From NCBI GenBank assembly GCA_000525675.1, contig CP002190.1, positions 1,302,001 through 1,366,000 on the forward strand: a DNA stretch of 64,000 bases, written 5' to 3'. The notes beneath the pieces are model-generated. The model was not told where the DNA came from, did not search any database, and was given only the letters and a program-made list of their open reading frames with translations. This stretch comes from Bdellovibrio bacteriovorus W (lineage in GTDB: Bacteria > Bdellovibrionota > Bdellovibrionia > Bdellovibrionales > Bdellovibrionaceae). Positions 52,621 through 64,000 of this stretch are shown piece by piece; the first letter of the stretch is position 1, and each line of letters starts with the position of its first letter. A program made the translations under genes and the position numbers.

Positions 52621-55185
52621 TCAGTCTTCGAGTTTGAAGATTTCTTGGAAGATTAAAGGTAAGACCGGAACGCTTTCGAAGGTGTTATCAAATTCGTACT
52701 CCAAATTTTCAACTGCGGGCAAAAGGAAATCGGCGATAATAATTCCGCGAAATAACCCGTAATACCTATTGTGAACAATAGGGGCATTGAAAAGCACCTT
52801 ATTGTAATTGATTGATTTCCTTTCTAGAGAGCCTGCCCAAGCAAAGTGACATTGTATGTTATCAAAACAATTTCCACGCATTGCTGCGAACTCAGCTTCT
52901 TTGCCTGGAAGAACTATCCACTGAGGGTCTGAAGCAACACTACTTTGGATATCAGCCATGCTGATTTCTTGATTAATTCGATAGGCAAGGACGGAGCCTG
53001 GGTCGTCGATATCGGCTCTTTTGATAAACTTTATCATTGGGCCGGCGTGATTTTGAAGATTCGGAACTTTACGCGCGTCCTCGAGGATATCTAATATATT
53101 CTGTTGCGCGGAAGCAAAAGTGGGGTAGTTTTTTGTAGGAACAAACGCATGACTTTGGCTTTGAAAACGCTCATAGACAAGCAGAGGATTCATTCCACTT
53201 ATGATGGCGCGAGAACTCGTGATTTGCATGTTTGCCTTTGGGTAAGTGCTTTCATTTGTGTATTGAATTCCGCCTTCTAGAAAAACAGTTTGTGTTGAAT
53301 GGAGGCGGCAGCCTGCGGCCTTTGACTCGAGATTTAAGTTTTTTAAGAATACGGTCCCATCAACGATGATATCGCCCCAGCATTTGCTAATGGCAGAATT
53401 TTGTAAATAGAAACGTCCGCCGTTTTGTTGAACTGAAAAGCCCGTGAACTCGGCATTATTATCTTTATAAACACGCACGCCCCCTTGGTCGATGATAAGT
53501 TCCATGTTGGGCGTGAAAGCTAAAAGTTGGGCTCTGGACGGAGTTCCGATTTTAAGTGTCTTTTTAGTGATCACCGTTCCAAATGTGCCAGGGTTCGAAT
53601 CAGTCGGTGGAGTCGATATAAAAGTCAGAACTCTTTGGATAACTCCTTCGAGACTTTTTAAAGGCCTCGTTAAGAGCTCATAGAACGAGTATGCGGATTG
53701 ATAGGGATTTCCAGTCGTGGGTTCATTCAGCATATCGACATAAATTTGCGTAACCTTTTGATCGGGCACATAGATGTCTCCTTGGAGTTTCAACCCTTCA
53801 TTCCAAGTGTGTTGACTGATAACAAGACCGTAGGGGTTTACTAAAGAGGGAGTAGCGCTGGGTTCGTGGTGCCATTGTCCCATTGAGTAGGGTTCGCCAT
53901 AGCCCATATCTGTGATGATATCGCCTTTAACTTTGGCGTGACAAAGGGCGCAGGTGATTCCTCGAACAGCTAATGCCGGGCGGACTCCGGTTATTGTAAA
54001 GACAGGGGGATCTGCGATCAGAGAGATGCTATGACTGTCGCTGAGGCCAACATTATCCACCTGATAAGCTATGAGATTTTGGAGTTCCCCTTCCTGAGTG
54101 AAGTTTATCGTGGTGCTGAAGGTCCCATCTGATAAACACTGTATAACCTCTCCATTTTCAGCAATGGTTCCCTGAATGGTAAGTTTATCGCCAAAGGTGC
54201 ATGTTCCAGTGACCGTGAGCCCATAGGGGTTTATGCGATCATTTGAACTATGAGAGGTGATTCTCACCTCCGGAGGAGTTGTGTCGAGTCTTAGCTGAAA
54301 TTCAAGATATGCTTCGTTACCAGCAACGTCATGCTGAGTGATGAAAATGTTTTTCAAGCCGTCGGGCTTAGAAAACAGAATCGCCGCGCTAAAGGAATCT
54401 TCCTCGCACAAGACTTCTTGTTCATCAAAATCTCCTGAAAGTTTCACGCTAGACCCTCCGCTCTCGCACAGGCCCTTAAGAGTAATATTAAGAGGTGAGT
54501 CTTGGCGTAGGGAATGGCTTGTCACGCTGACGAGTGGAGGCGTTTTGTCGAGTTCAAAAAGCGAGGATTCATAAGACGAAGTCTGCCAGTTCCCCGCAAG
54601 ATCTTTTAAGATAATACAGAGTTGGTATAGTCCATCGTTTTGAATTTCCACATGACTACTTTGTTTGAGTGGGAGTTCAGGTTGCGTTATCAAAGTAGAA
54701 AACTGAGAAGAGCACGTTTCTGGTTTTTGAATTAAAAGATACTTATAGCTAGCAACATCTTTTTCCGCTGTTGAGATTGAAAAGGATTCGGTCTTGTCCA
54801 AGCGACTGAGGCCTGAAGACCAACCGTTGATTTTTGGTGGAAGTAAAGGGGGAGTGATATCGTAAGTGATTTGGCCTTGAGATTTGCCTTCAGAAATTTT
54901 ATTTTCATAGTCCACTGTGATTTGATGCAGACCTTCGTTATTATTAAATGAAATTGGAATCTTATAGGTGCCGTCTAAGCAGGGTGTGGTTACTACTTTA
55001 GAGCCGAGTCTTAAACGAACAGTTAAGCCAGGAACGCAGGTCCCAGTGACCTCAGTGTTTTGATTGACCTGGTCGCCATCAGCAAAACTGATTGTTGGAG
55101 GCTTTAGTGATGGAGTGACATCAACACGCACGCAAGCCGTGAGGGTAAGTAGTAAAAGAAAAACGCACCAACAAAAACGTCCCAT
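52621..55185 (-). CDS. Ig-like lipoprotein with a single CXXCH haem motif
   Basis: An 854-residue lipoprotein (LLTLTACVRV, Cys about 18) with Ig-like modules in the first 390 residues joined by DKTPPLVSVTSHS and DTTPPEVRITSHS linkers. At about residues 411-415 it has CALCH inside GITCALCHAKVKGD, the attachment motif for c-type haem. The C-terminal 400 residues are beta-rich, perhaps a beta helix (LKNLNLESKAAGCRLHSTQ). A surface protein with one haem is unusual. Confidence 0.8.
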   Translation of the reverse strand: MGRFCWCVFLLLLTLTACVRVDVTPSLKPPTISFADGDQVNQNTEVTGTCVPGLTVRLRLGSKVVTTPCLDGTYKIPISFNNNEGLHQITVDYENKISEGKSQGQITYDITPPLLPPKINGWSSGLSRLDKTESFSISTAEKDVASYKYLLIQKPETCSSQFSTLITQPELPLKQSSHVEIQNDGLYQLCIILKDLAGNWQTSSYESSLFELDKTPPLVSVTSHSLRQDSPLNITLKGLCESGGSSVKLSGDFDEQEVLCEEDSFSAAILFSKPDGLKNIFITQHDVAGNEAYLEFQLRLDTTPPEVRITSHSSNDRINPYGLTVTGTCTFGDKLTIQGTIAENGEVIQCLSDGTFSTTINFTQEGELQNLIAYQVDNVGLSDSHSISLIADPPVFTITGVRPALAVRGITCALCHAKVKGDIITDMGYGEPYSMGQWHHEPSATPSLVNPYGLVISQHTWNEGLKLQGDIYVPDQKVTQIYVDMLNEPTTGNPYQSAYSFYELLTRPLKSLEGVIQRVLTFISTPPTDSNPGTFGTVITKKTLKIGTPSRAQLLAFTPNMELIIDQGGVRVYKDNNAEFTGFSVQQNGGRFYLQNSAISKCWGDIIVDGTVFLKNLNLESKAAGCRLHSTQTVFLEGGIQYTNESTYPKANMQITSSRAIISGMNPLLVYERFQSQSHAFVPTKNYPTFASAQQNILDILEDARKVPNLQNHAGPMIKFIKRADIDDPGSVLAYRINQEISMADIQSSVASDPQWIVLPGKEAEFAAMRGNCFDNIQCHFAWAGSLERKSINYNKVLFNAPIVHNRYYGLFRGIIIADFLLPAVENLEYEFDNTFESVPVLPLIFQEIFKLED

Positions 55186-55298
55186 AGACTCTTTGTCGGT
55201 ATTTTGAGAGTAAAAGAATAGGTAATGCGAGAAAGATTAGCTTAAGTTCAAAAAAGTAATGTAAATGACTCAGAATGGAACAGTAAGCGATTAGAAAT

Positions 55299-55517
55299 TT
55301 AATAATGTGGCGGTTTTTCATGAGGAAGAATGTCACCATCCCCTGGGTCCGTCATAAGCTCTTTGAACTTCTCAATCAAAGCAGTGGTCTTTAGCTCTAA
55401 ATCCTCAATGCGCTTTTGTTGTTCAATGATCACTTCATTGAGCTCTTCGATTATATGATCCTGCTGAGTGATTTTAATTTCGAGATTGATAAGTCGTTCA
55501 TCAGTGTTAGTGCTCAT
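55299..55517 (-). CDS. slyX: SlyX-family protein
   Basis: A 72-residue coiled-coil protein (about residues 8-55) ending with the family's HEKPPHY tail. ATG 55517 is set by AGGAG. SlyX is widespread in Proteobacteria; its role is unclear. It lies alone between the Ig-like lipoprotein and the L,D-transpeptidase gene on the other strand. Confidence 0.9.
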   Translation of the reverse strand: MSTNTDERLINLEIKITQQDHIIEELNEVIIEQQKRIEDLELKTTALIEKFKELMTDPGDGDILPHEKPPHY

Positions 55518-55686
55518 GGTATCTCCTGCCTTCAAGAGCTATATAGCAAATATTTGCTTCTCTCGCCTCATTAAAGATGATTAGCGACAAAGAAGGGCAC
55601 CTCTAGGGCATTCTTTACTGTCTAAAATCCGAACACTATTCTAAAAAGCTATCTGCGTTTATAAAGCATCTTTGATGAGGTGGAAA

Positions 55687-56478
55687 ATGAAGAGAAAAGC
55701 ATTTTTACTTGGCGTAGCGGTGGCTATCAATACAATCTCAGTCAGTTCTTTTGCAAGACCTAGCGTTGAAGTCTTTAAAAAGATTGTTTCTCAAGGCGTC
55801 CCTGCGCCAGCACTTACGCGACTCGTTGATTTTATGGATGAAAACAAAAATAGAACTTTTCAGCAGGATACCTATAATTGTGCAGGTAAATCAGAAGAGA
55901 GCATTTCCCCTTGTCACGAATCCGAAAGAAGCCGTTCATCATCTGTTGTAACTTTAGGAAGTCCCCGTAAGGTTGCGATCGTAGACTTTACTAAGCCCTC
56001 AACGGAAAGGCGTTTCTTTCTAATAGATTTAAGTTCAGGAGTTGTTCAAAAGTACTATGGGGCTCATGGTATCGGGAGTGGTAATAGCAAAGACGCCACG
56101 ATTTTTAGTAACACCAAGGACTCTCGACAAACATCATTGGGGATCTATCTTACGGGTGGAACTTATTATGGAAAGTATGGAAAGACTTTAAGGATGTACG
56201 GATTGCAGAGGTCCAACGATCAGGCTTATATGCGCGATATCGTTTTGCATGGAGCATGGTACGTGGGAGAAGACTTTATTAATTCACGCAATCCAAAAAC
56301 CGAACAGCCCTTTGGTCGTTTAGGTGTTAGCTGGGGCTGTCCGGCGGTATCGACAGCTATCGCACAAAAGATCATTCCCATTCTTGAGGGCGGCAGCTTG
56401 ATTATGCACTATCATGAAGCGGTTCAAGACCAGTCACTCTCAGGACAGAGAGTGGAGGTCGGAGTTCACAACAGATAG
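55687..56478 (+). CDS. murein L,D-transpeptidase-like protein (YkuD_2)
   Basis: A 263-residue exported protein (signal peptide to SSFA, about residue 22). The catalytic domain contains DIVLHGAWYVG and GRLGVSWGCPAVS, where the His and Cys of the YkuD_2 family (murein L,D-transpeptidase catalytic domain) are conserved. It would cross-link or modify peptidoglycan peptides or attach proteins. In predators it may act on own or prey wall. The ATG at 55687 is preferred over starts at 55672/55675 because GAGGTGG precedes it. Confidence 0.85.
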   Translation: MKRKAFLLGVAVAINTISVSSFARPSVEVFKKIVSQGVPAPALTRLVDFMDENKNRTFQQDTYNCAGKSEESISPCHESERSRSSSVVTLGSPRKVAIVDFTKPSTERRFFLIDLSSGVVQKYYGAHGIGSGNSKDATIFSNTKDSRQTSLGIYLTGGTYYGKYGKTLRMYGLQRSNDQAYMRDIVLHGAWYVGEDFINSRNPKTEQPFGRLGVSWGCPAVSTAIAQKIIPILEGGSLIMHYHEAVQDQSLSGQRVEVGVHNR

Positions 56479-56480
56479 AT

Positions 56481-56855
56481 TTAAAGACACTGAATATAGG
56501 AGTCTTGAATCATCGCTATGATGGAGCCTGTTGTAATAGAGGCTCCCTTCACAACGTATCCAAAAGTATTTCCGCCATCGCAATGATCTTCATTAGATGC
56601 GATGGCAGTGTAAATTTGCCCAGAGGACTTGCTTCGCAAGGAGATCACACGAACATGCTGACACTGATTGAGGTCTTGAACAAATGCAGCCCTCATTGAA
56701 ACCCTTGGGGGTGAAGTTAAGAGTTCTGAGACTTTAATAAGATTCGACGATCTTAGGTTCGCAATATTAATATCATCTATTTCACAGGCGCTCGCAATTT
56801 GCGCCGATAGTAAAGTCAGAGTGACGGCGGCCATCAGGGGTTTCTTTAAAAGCAT
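56481..56855 (-). CDS. small exported hypothetical protein
   Basis: A 124-residue product from ATG 56855 (AAGGATA upstream) with a signal peptide ending IASA (about residue 23), then a compact domain with Cys pairs (ACEIDD, NQCQHV, EDHCDGG, YIQCL). It is convergent with the L,D-transpeptidase gene, two bases between stops. No family recognised. Confidence 0.65.
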   Translation of the reverse strand: MLLKKPLMAAVTLTLLSAQIASACEIDDINIANLRSSNLIKVSELLTSPPRVSMRAAFVQDLNQCQHVRVISLRSKSSGQIYTAIASNEDHCDGGNTFGYVVKGASITTGSIIAMIQDSYIQCL

Positions 56856-56999
56856 ATTTATCCTTTCATGCAATGAAAATGCGATCTGCACTAAAAGGGC
56901 CTTTCCTAGTATATGATTAAAAGGGAATGAGGGACGGAGGCGGATCGGGGATCCGATAAATTACATTGCAAATTATGGCTGCTCTGTAAGGATAAGAAG

Positions 57000-57758
57000 A
57001 TGCGTTTAATATTTCTAATTTTTCTATTTCTTATATCCTGTCAAACTCCACAAAAAACGAAAACTGTTTTGCCAGTGATGGCCGAGAAGTACCCATCCTC
57101 CATAAGGCTTCAGAAGACAGCTCTGCACATTGATTACTATCCTGAGTATAAAATTCCTTTGCGAGTTCGCTATAAGCTAACAGAGGAGATGGTTCGCAAT
57201 AAGAACGCCAAAAGAAAAGATAAGTTCTTTGCAGATCCAGAATTGAAAGCGCGAAAAGTTCCCCACGCTTTGCCAACGGATTACGTAAGAACGGGATATG
57301 ATCGGGGACACATGGCCCCTTCAGAGGACTTTATCTCCGATCAGGCGCTCAATGATGAAACCTTTGTTATGACAAACATGGCTCCGCAAGTGCCGGGATT
57401 AAATCGTGGTGCGTGGGCGCAGCTCGAAGCTTTGGTAAGGCGGTGGGCTTGTGGTGAGAAGTTCTTAGTCGTTGAAGTGGGGCCCATCGATGAGGTTGGA
57501 TTATCTAAACTGCCCTCGGGGGTAGTGGTTCCTAAGCGGTTCTACAAAGTAGTTCTGGATAAGACGCCGCCAGTGAAGGCGATTGCTTTTATATATAGCC
57601 AAGGTGACTTCAAAGTTTCGCCGGCTGAAAAGTCCATGAGTGTTTCAGAATTAGAGACATTAACTAAAGTTGCCTATTTAGAAGGCGAAGTTCTAGATGG
57701 AAATGTGAAAAGCACTTCAGATATAAATAAATGGGCGGAAAAAGACTGTAGCCGCTAA
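57000..57758 (+). CDS. DNA/RNA non-specific endonuclease lipoprotein (NUC1 type)
   Basis: A 252-residue protein with lipobox FLISCQ (Cys about 14) and the DRGH active site (TGYDRGHMAPSEDF) where His is the general base, plus TNMAPQVPGLNRGAW with the metal-binding Asn. All key residues of the beta-beta-alpha-metal nuclease family are present. An exported, lipid-anchored nuclease could digest prey DNA and RNA. An inverted repeat (CGGATC/GATCCG) lies about 50 bases upstream. Confidence 0.9.
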   Translation: MRLIFLIFLFLISCQTPQKTKTVLPVMAEKYPSSIRLQKTALHIDYYPEYKIPLRVRYKLTEEMVRNKNAKRKDKFFADPELKARKVPHALPTDYVRTGYDRGHMAPSEDFISDQALNDETFVMTNMAPQVPGLNRGAWAQLEALVRRWACGEKFLVVEVGPIDEVGLSKLPSGVVVPKRFYKVVLDKTPPVKAIAFIYSQGDFKVSPAEKSMSVSELETLTKVAYLEGEVLDGNVKSTSDINKWAEKDCSR

Positions 57759-58035
57759 TGCTTTTGAAAAACTTTCCGAAAAGCTGCTGCTCGTCTGGCG
57801 CGATATGGCGTCTATATATAGCGGGAAATTGAATGAGATTTAAATGCTGGGATGCGCGCTGAGTTGTTGAGCAACAAAGAAAGTAGTTGCCTCAACAGAA
57901 CTTTGCACCTATAACTCGTGCTTCCTTCGCAATTCGTTCCTTCAACGGAACATCCAAAAAGGACAAGTATCTGATTTGAATTCAGAAACTTGATTACTTT
58001 GGAGCATTTGCCGCTGACGAGGGTTTTTTCAAAAA
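57759..58035. other. intergenic, no gene
   Basis: This stretch between the nuclease gene and the rRNA promoter has no frame worth reporting and no clear terminator. Confidence 0.6.
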
Positions 58036-58090
58036 AATTGAAAAAATAATTTTTTGGGTGTTGACAAAGATTTCGATCTTAGTTAAAAAC
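58036..58090 (+). promoter_or_regulatory. rRNA operon promoter with AT-rich UP element
   Basis: TTGACA (58061-58066) follows an A/T-rich tract (58028-58055) like an UP element; a weak -10 TTAAAA (58083-58088) lies 16 bases after. The leader continues to 58270 and contains the motif GTTCTTTGAAAACTGAATAG (58132-58151), also found in variant form before the 23S gene. Confidence 0.65.
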
Positions 58091-58150
58091 ACTGCTTCGT
58101 TCTTGATGAAAATCAAAACGACAACGATTTCGTTCTTTGAAAACTGAATA

Positions 58151-58173
58151 GCTAGTAGATAAGATTTTTTGGG
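58151..58173 (+). repeat. left arm of 16S processing stem
   Basis: AGATTTTTTGGG (58162-58173) and the preceding GCTAGTA pair with CCCAAAAAATCT (59878-59889) and TACTAGC behind the 16S gene. A stem around the whole 16S is the usual RNase III substrate. Confidence 0.8.
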
Positions 58174-58270
58174 CTCTTAGAATATATAGTAATATGTATT
58201 CACAATTTCAAAAAAATATTCGAACAAACAAACAGCGTAAGCTAGTTGTTTGGATGAGATACAGAATTAT

Positions 58271-59791
<1,521 letters not shown>

Positions 59792-59940
59792 TATCCGGTC
59801 ATCTTCATTAGGACTTGTTCCTAATAAGTAAAAATGACCCAATCTTAGGTCAACAGACTCTTCCCGAGTCTGTGAGTCCCAAAAAATCTTACTAGCTGTT
59901 TAGTTTTGAAGGAGCGAGATTAGCTTCTAATTTCCCGCGA

Positions 59941-60017
<77 letters not shown>

Positions 60018-60067
60018 ACTTAAGTTGTAGGAAAGTTAGAAGGTGATTAAGTTACCGAATGTATTTT

Positions 60068-60111
60068 GTTCTTTGACAATTGAATAGATTGATTTAGTTG
60101 ATTTTTAGCGA
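60068..60111 (+). promoter_or_regulatory. pre-23S antitermination-like motif and processing arm
   Basis: GTTCTTTGACAATTGAATAG (60068-60087) matches the motif before the 16S gene. The next 25 bases (60087-60111) are the perfect reverse complement of 63210-63234 behind the 23S gene and would form its processing stem. Confidence 0.75.
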
Positions 60112-60126
60112 GGTTAGTTCCATTTA

Positions 60127-63070
<2,944 letters not shown>

Positions 63071-63209
63071 ATTTTTTCTTCTTAAGTTTACTTAGGAAGA
63101 CTTCGTCTCAAAGAAACTTTTATTATTAAAAGCCTGAGACTAGTTCATTTGAATATCATCTTTAGACTTTGATATTTGGATAGAATGAAGAACTTGGGAC
63201 TAACCAAAT

Positions 63210-63234
63210 TCGCTAAAAATCAACTAAATCAATC
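63210..63234 (+). repeat. right arm of 23S processing stem
   Basis: Perfect 25-base reverse complement of 60087-60111. The adjoining GGGACTAACC also matches GGTTAGTTCC at 60113-60122 with a mismatch, extending the stem. Confidence 0.85.
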
Positions 63235-63335
63235 ATTCGATTATCATTAAAATCGGCAACCTTGTTTGTATCAAGATCTTGCCAAAAGAACGAAAGGAAG
63301 TTAGCAAGACTTCCGACTTTGATTAATAAACGCTT

Positions 63336-63453
63336 TGCTGGTGTTTATAGCAGAGGGGCCACACCTGATCCCATTCCGAACTCAGAAGTTAAGTCCTCTT
63401 GCGGCGATGGTATTGCACGGGCAACTGTGTGGGAGAGTAGCACGACGCCAGCT
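63336..63453 (+). rRNA. rrf: 5S ribosomal RNA
   Basis: About 118 nt with the ends GCTGG/CCAGC pairing and the core CACACCTGATCCCATTCCGA, as in other 5S genes. Ends are estimates. Confidence 0.93.
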
Positions 63454-63464
63454 CTATTTTACTT

Positions 63465-63500
63465 AAAACCCGTTAACGAAAGTTAGCGGGTTTTTTTTTT
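63465..63500 (+). terminator. rRNA operon terminator
   Basis: AAACCCGTTAAC (63466-63477) pairs with GTTAGCGGGTTT (63482-63493) with one G-T pair, followed by ten or more T. Confidence 0.92.
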
Positions 63501-63586
63501 GCCTAAATTCAAAAAAATAAATCTTAAAACTGAAGTTCGCTCTCTGTCTTTTTGGACTTGAGTTTATTTTCAGTCGGAGTAATTTC

Positions 63587-63883
63587 TTGTCTATGAAAAA
63601 GAACGTGGAGTTTTGTTCGGGCTGTGTGGTGAGAGCTTTTCACTCTGAAGAGCAGACAACATTCGAGACAAAGCAAAAATTTTTGAAAGAATTGAATGAA
63701 TCTCTTGCGACTTCTGCTGAAGAGGTTGCTTGGAGTCTTAGTTTCACGTCTTGCCAACGCTATTGTCCGGAAGGAAAGATCTCCACTCTGATTGAGCGAC
63801 AAATGCGAATTTCTCCTGCGAGCAGTGTTGAAGATCTAGCTCTTTTTCTCAATTCAAATATAAAGCGATTTGATTCTAAATAG
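63587..63883 (+). CDS. small Cys-rich protein, DUF1636/thioredoxin-like ferredoxin type
   Basis: A 98-residue protein with FCSGCVVRAF (Cys9 and Cys12 from the TTG start) and SCQRYCPEGK (Cys about 56 and 60), a spacing like the small [2Fe-2S] or metal-binding proteins of the DUF1636/thioredoxin-like ferredoxin group. The alternation of strand and helix (WSLSFTS then a VEDLALFLN helix) fits that fold. TTG 63587 has GGAG seven bases upstream; an ATG two codons later is 13 away. It is alone after the rRNA terminator. Confidence 0.55.
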   Translation: MSMKKNVEFCSGCVVRAFHSEEQTTFETKQKFLKELNESLATSAEEVAWSLSFTSCQRYCPEGKISTLIERQMRISPASSVEDLALFLNSNIKRFDSK

Positions 63884-64000
63884 AAATCAATCTCAAAAAC
63901 GATTTATTGCGGATGGGCATACTGTCTCGCGTCTAAGTTGCTGATTTTTATCAGTTAATTCTCATTAGTCGAGTTGTATGGGATTTTTCTATGGCCTTGT

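Overview
The window is a moderately AT-rich chromosomal segment of a Bdellovibrio-like predatory bacterium (phylum Bdellovibrionota). The main evidence is the 16S rRNA gene at about 58.27 kb, whose sequence has the general character of Bdellovibrio. The protein content agrees: many secreted or lipid-anchored proteins with no familiar domain, Ig-like and FG-GAP surface lipoproteins, an OmpA-type barrel, peptidoglycan and polysaccharide enzymes, and a fatty-acid cis/trans isomerase. Species cannot be fixed by reading alone.

The first 22 kb is accessory DNA. It opens with a three-gene cassette (small exported peptide, GRDP-like protein, GNAT acetyltransferase). After a gene remnant come a protein with fourteen CxxC motifs and its exported partner. 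A tyrosine integrase split by a frameshift follows (5.5-6.6 kb), then a frameshifted RNase-like toxin with a DUF2283-HTH antitoxin. Next are a glycine-rich membrane protein, a helical protein with a C-terminal HTH, and a SIR2-like protein. From 9825 to 19858 a 31-bp direct repeat brackets a 10-kb segment that looks like a mobilisable element. It begins with about 400 bp of dense non-coding structure (phased repeats and a nested inverted repeat of about 140 bp). This is followed by a replication-relaxation protein, a VirD4/TraD-type coupling ATPase, and cargo that looks like defence: a nucleotidyltransferase-like protein with an XRE regulator, a SEFIR/TIR protein separated from its C-terminal domain by a one-base frameshift, small membrane and coiled-coil proteins, and an AAA_13 (RloC-like) ATPase. 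Just right of the element is a second peptide-modification-like operon on the minus strand: exported small protein, JmjC/cupin oxygenase, nucleotidyltransferase-GNAT fusion.

From 22.3 to 57.8 kb the content is ordinary core or lineage genes. These include an orphan ParA with a partner, TraT lipoprotein, an EamA transporter, KdsA next to a DegT-type aminotransferase, fatty-acid isomerase Cti, polysaccharide deacetylase, NAD(P)H-hydrate dehydratase NnrD, catalase, a trypsin-like lipoprotein, an AbgT transporter, a glyoxalase, large Ig-like lipoproteins (one with a single CXXCH haem motif), an OmpA-domain outer-membrane protein, an alpha/beta hydrolase, SlyX, an L,D-transpeptidase and a DRGH nuclease. 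Convergent genes are often separated by clear bidirectional terminators.

The last 6 kb is an rRNA operon: promoter, 16S, tRNA-Ile(GAU), 23S, 5S and terminator. Both large rRNAs are flanked by long inverted repeats that would form RNase III processing stems. A small cysteine-rich protein follows the terminator.

The strongest candidates for undescribed biology are the 10-kb repeat-bounded element with its unusual cis-acting region, the nucleotidyltransferase/XRE/SEFIR module, the glycine-rich protein/HTH protein/SIR2 module, and the two exported-peptide cassettes with tailoring-like enzymes. Three separate one-base frame disruptions between 6 and 14 kb mean read-level support should be checked before calling genes dead or programmed.
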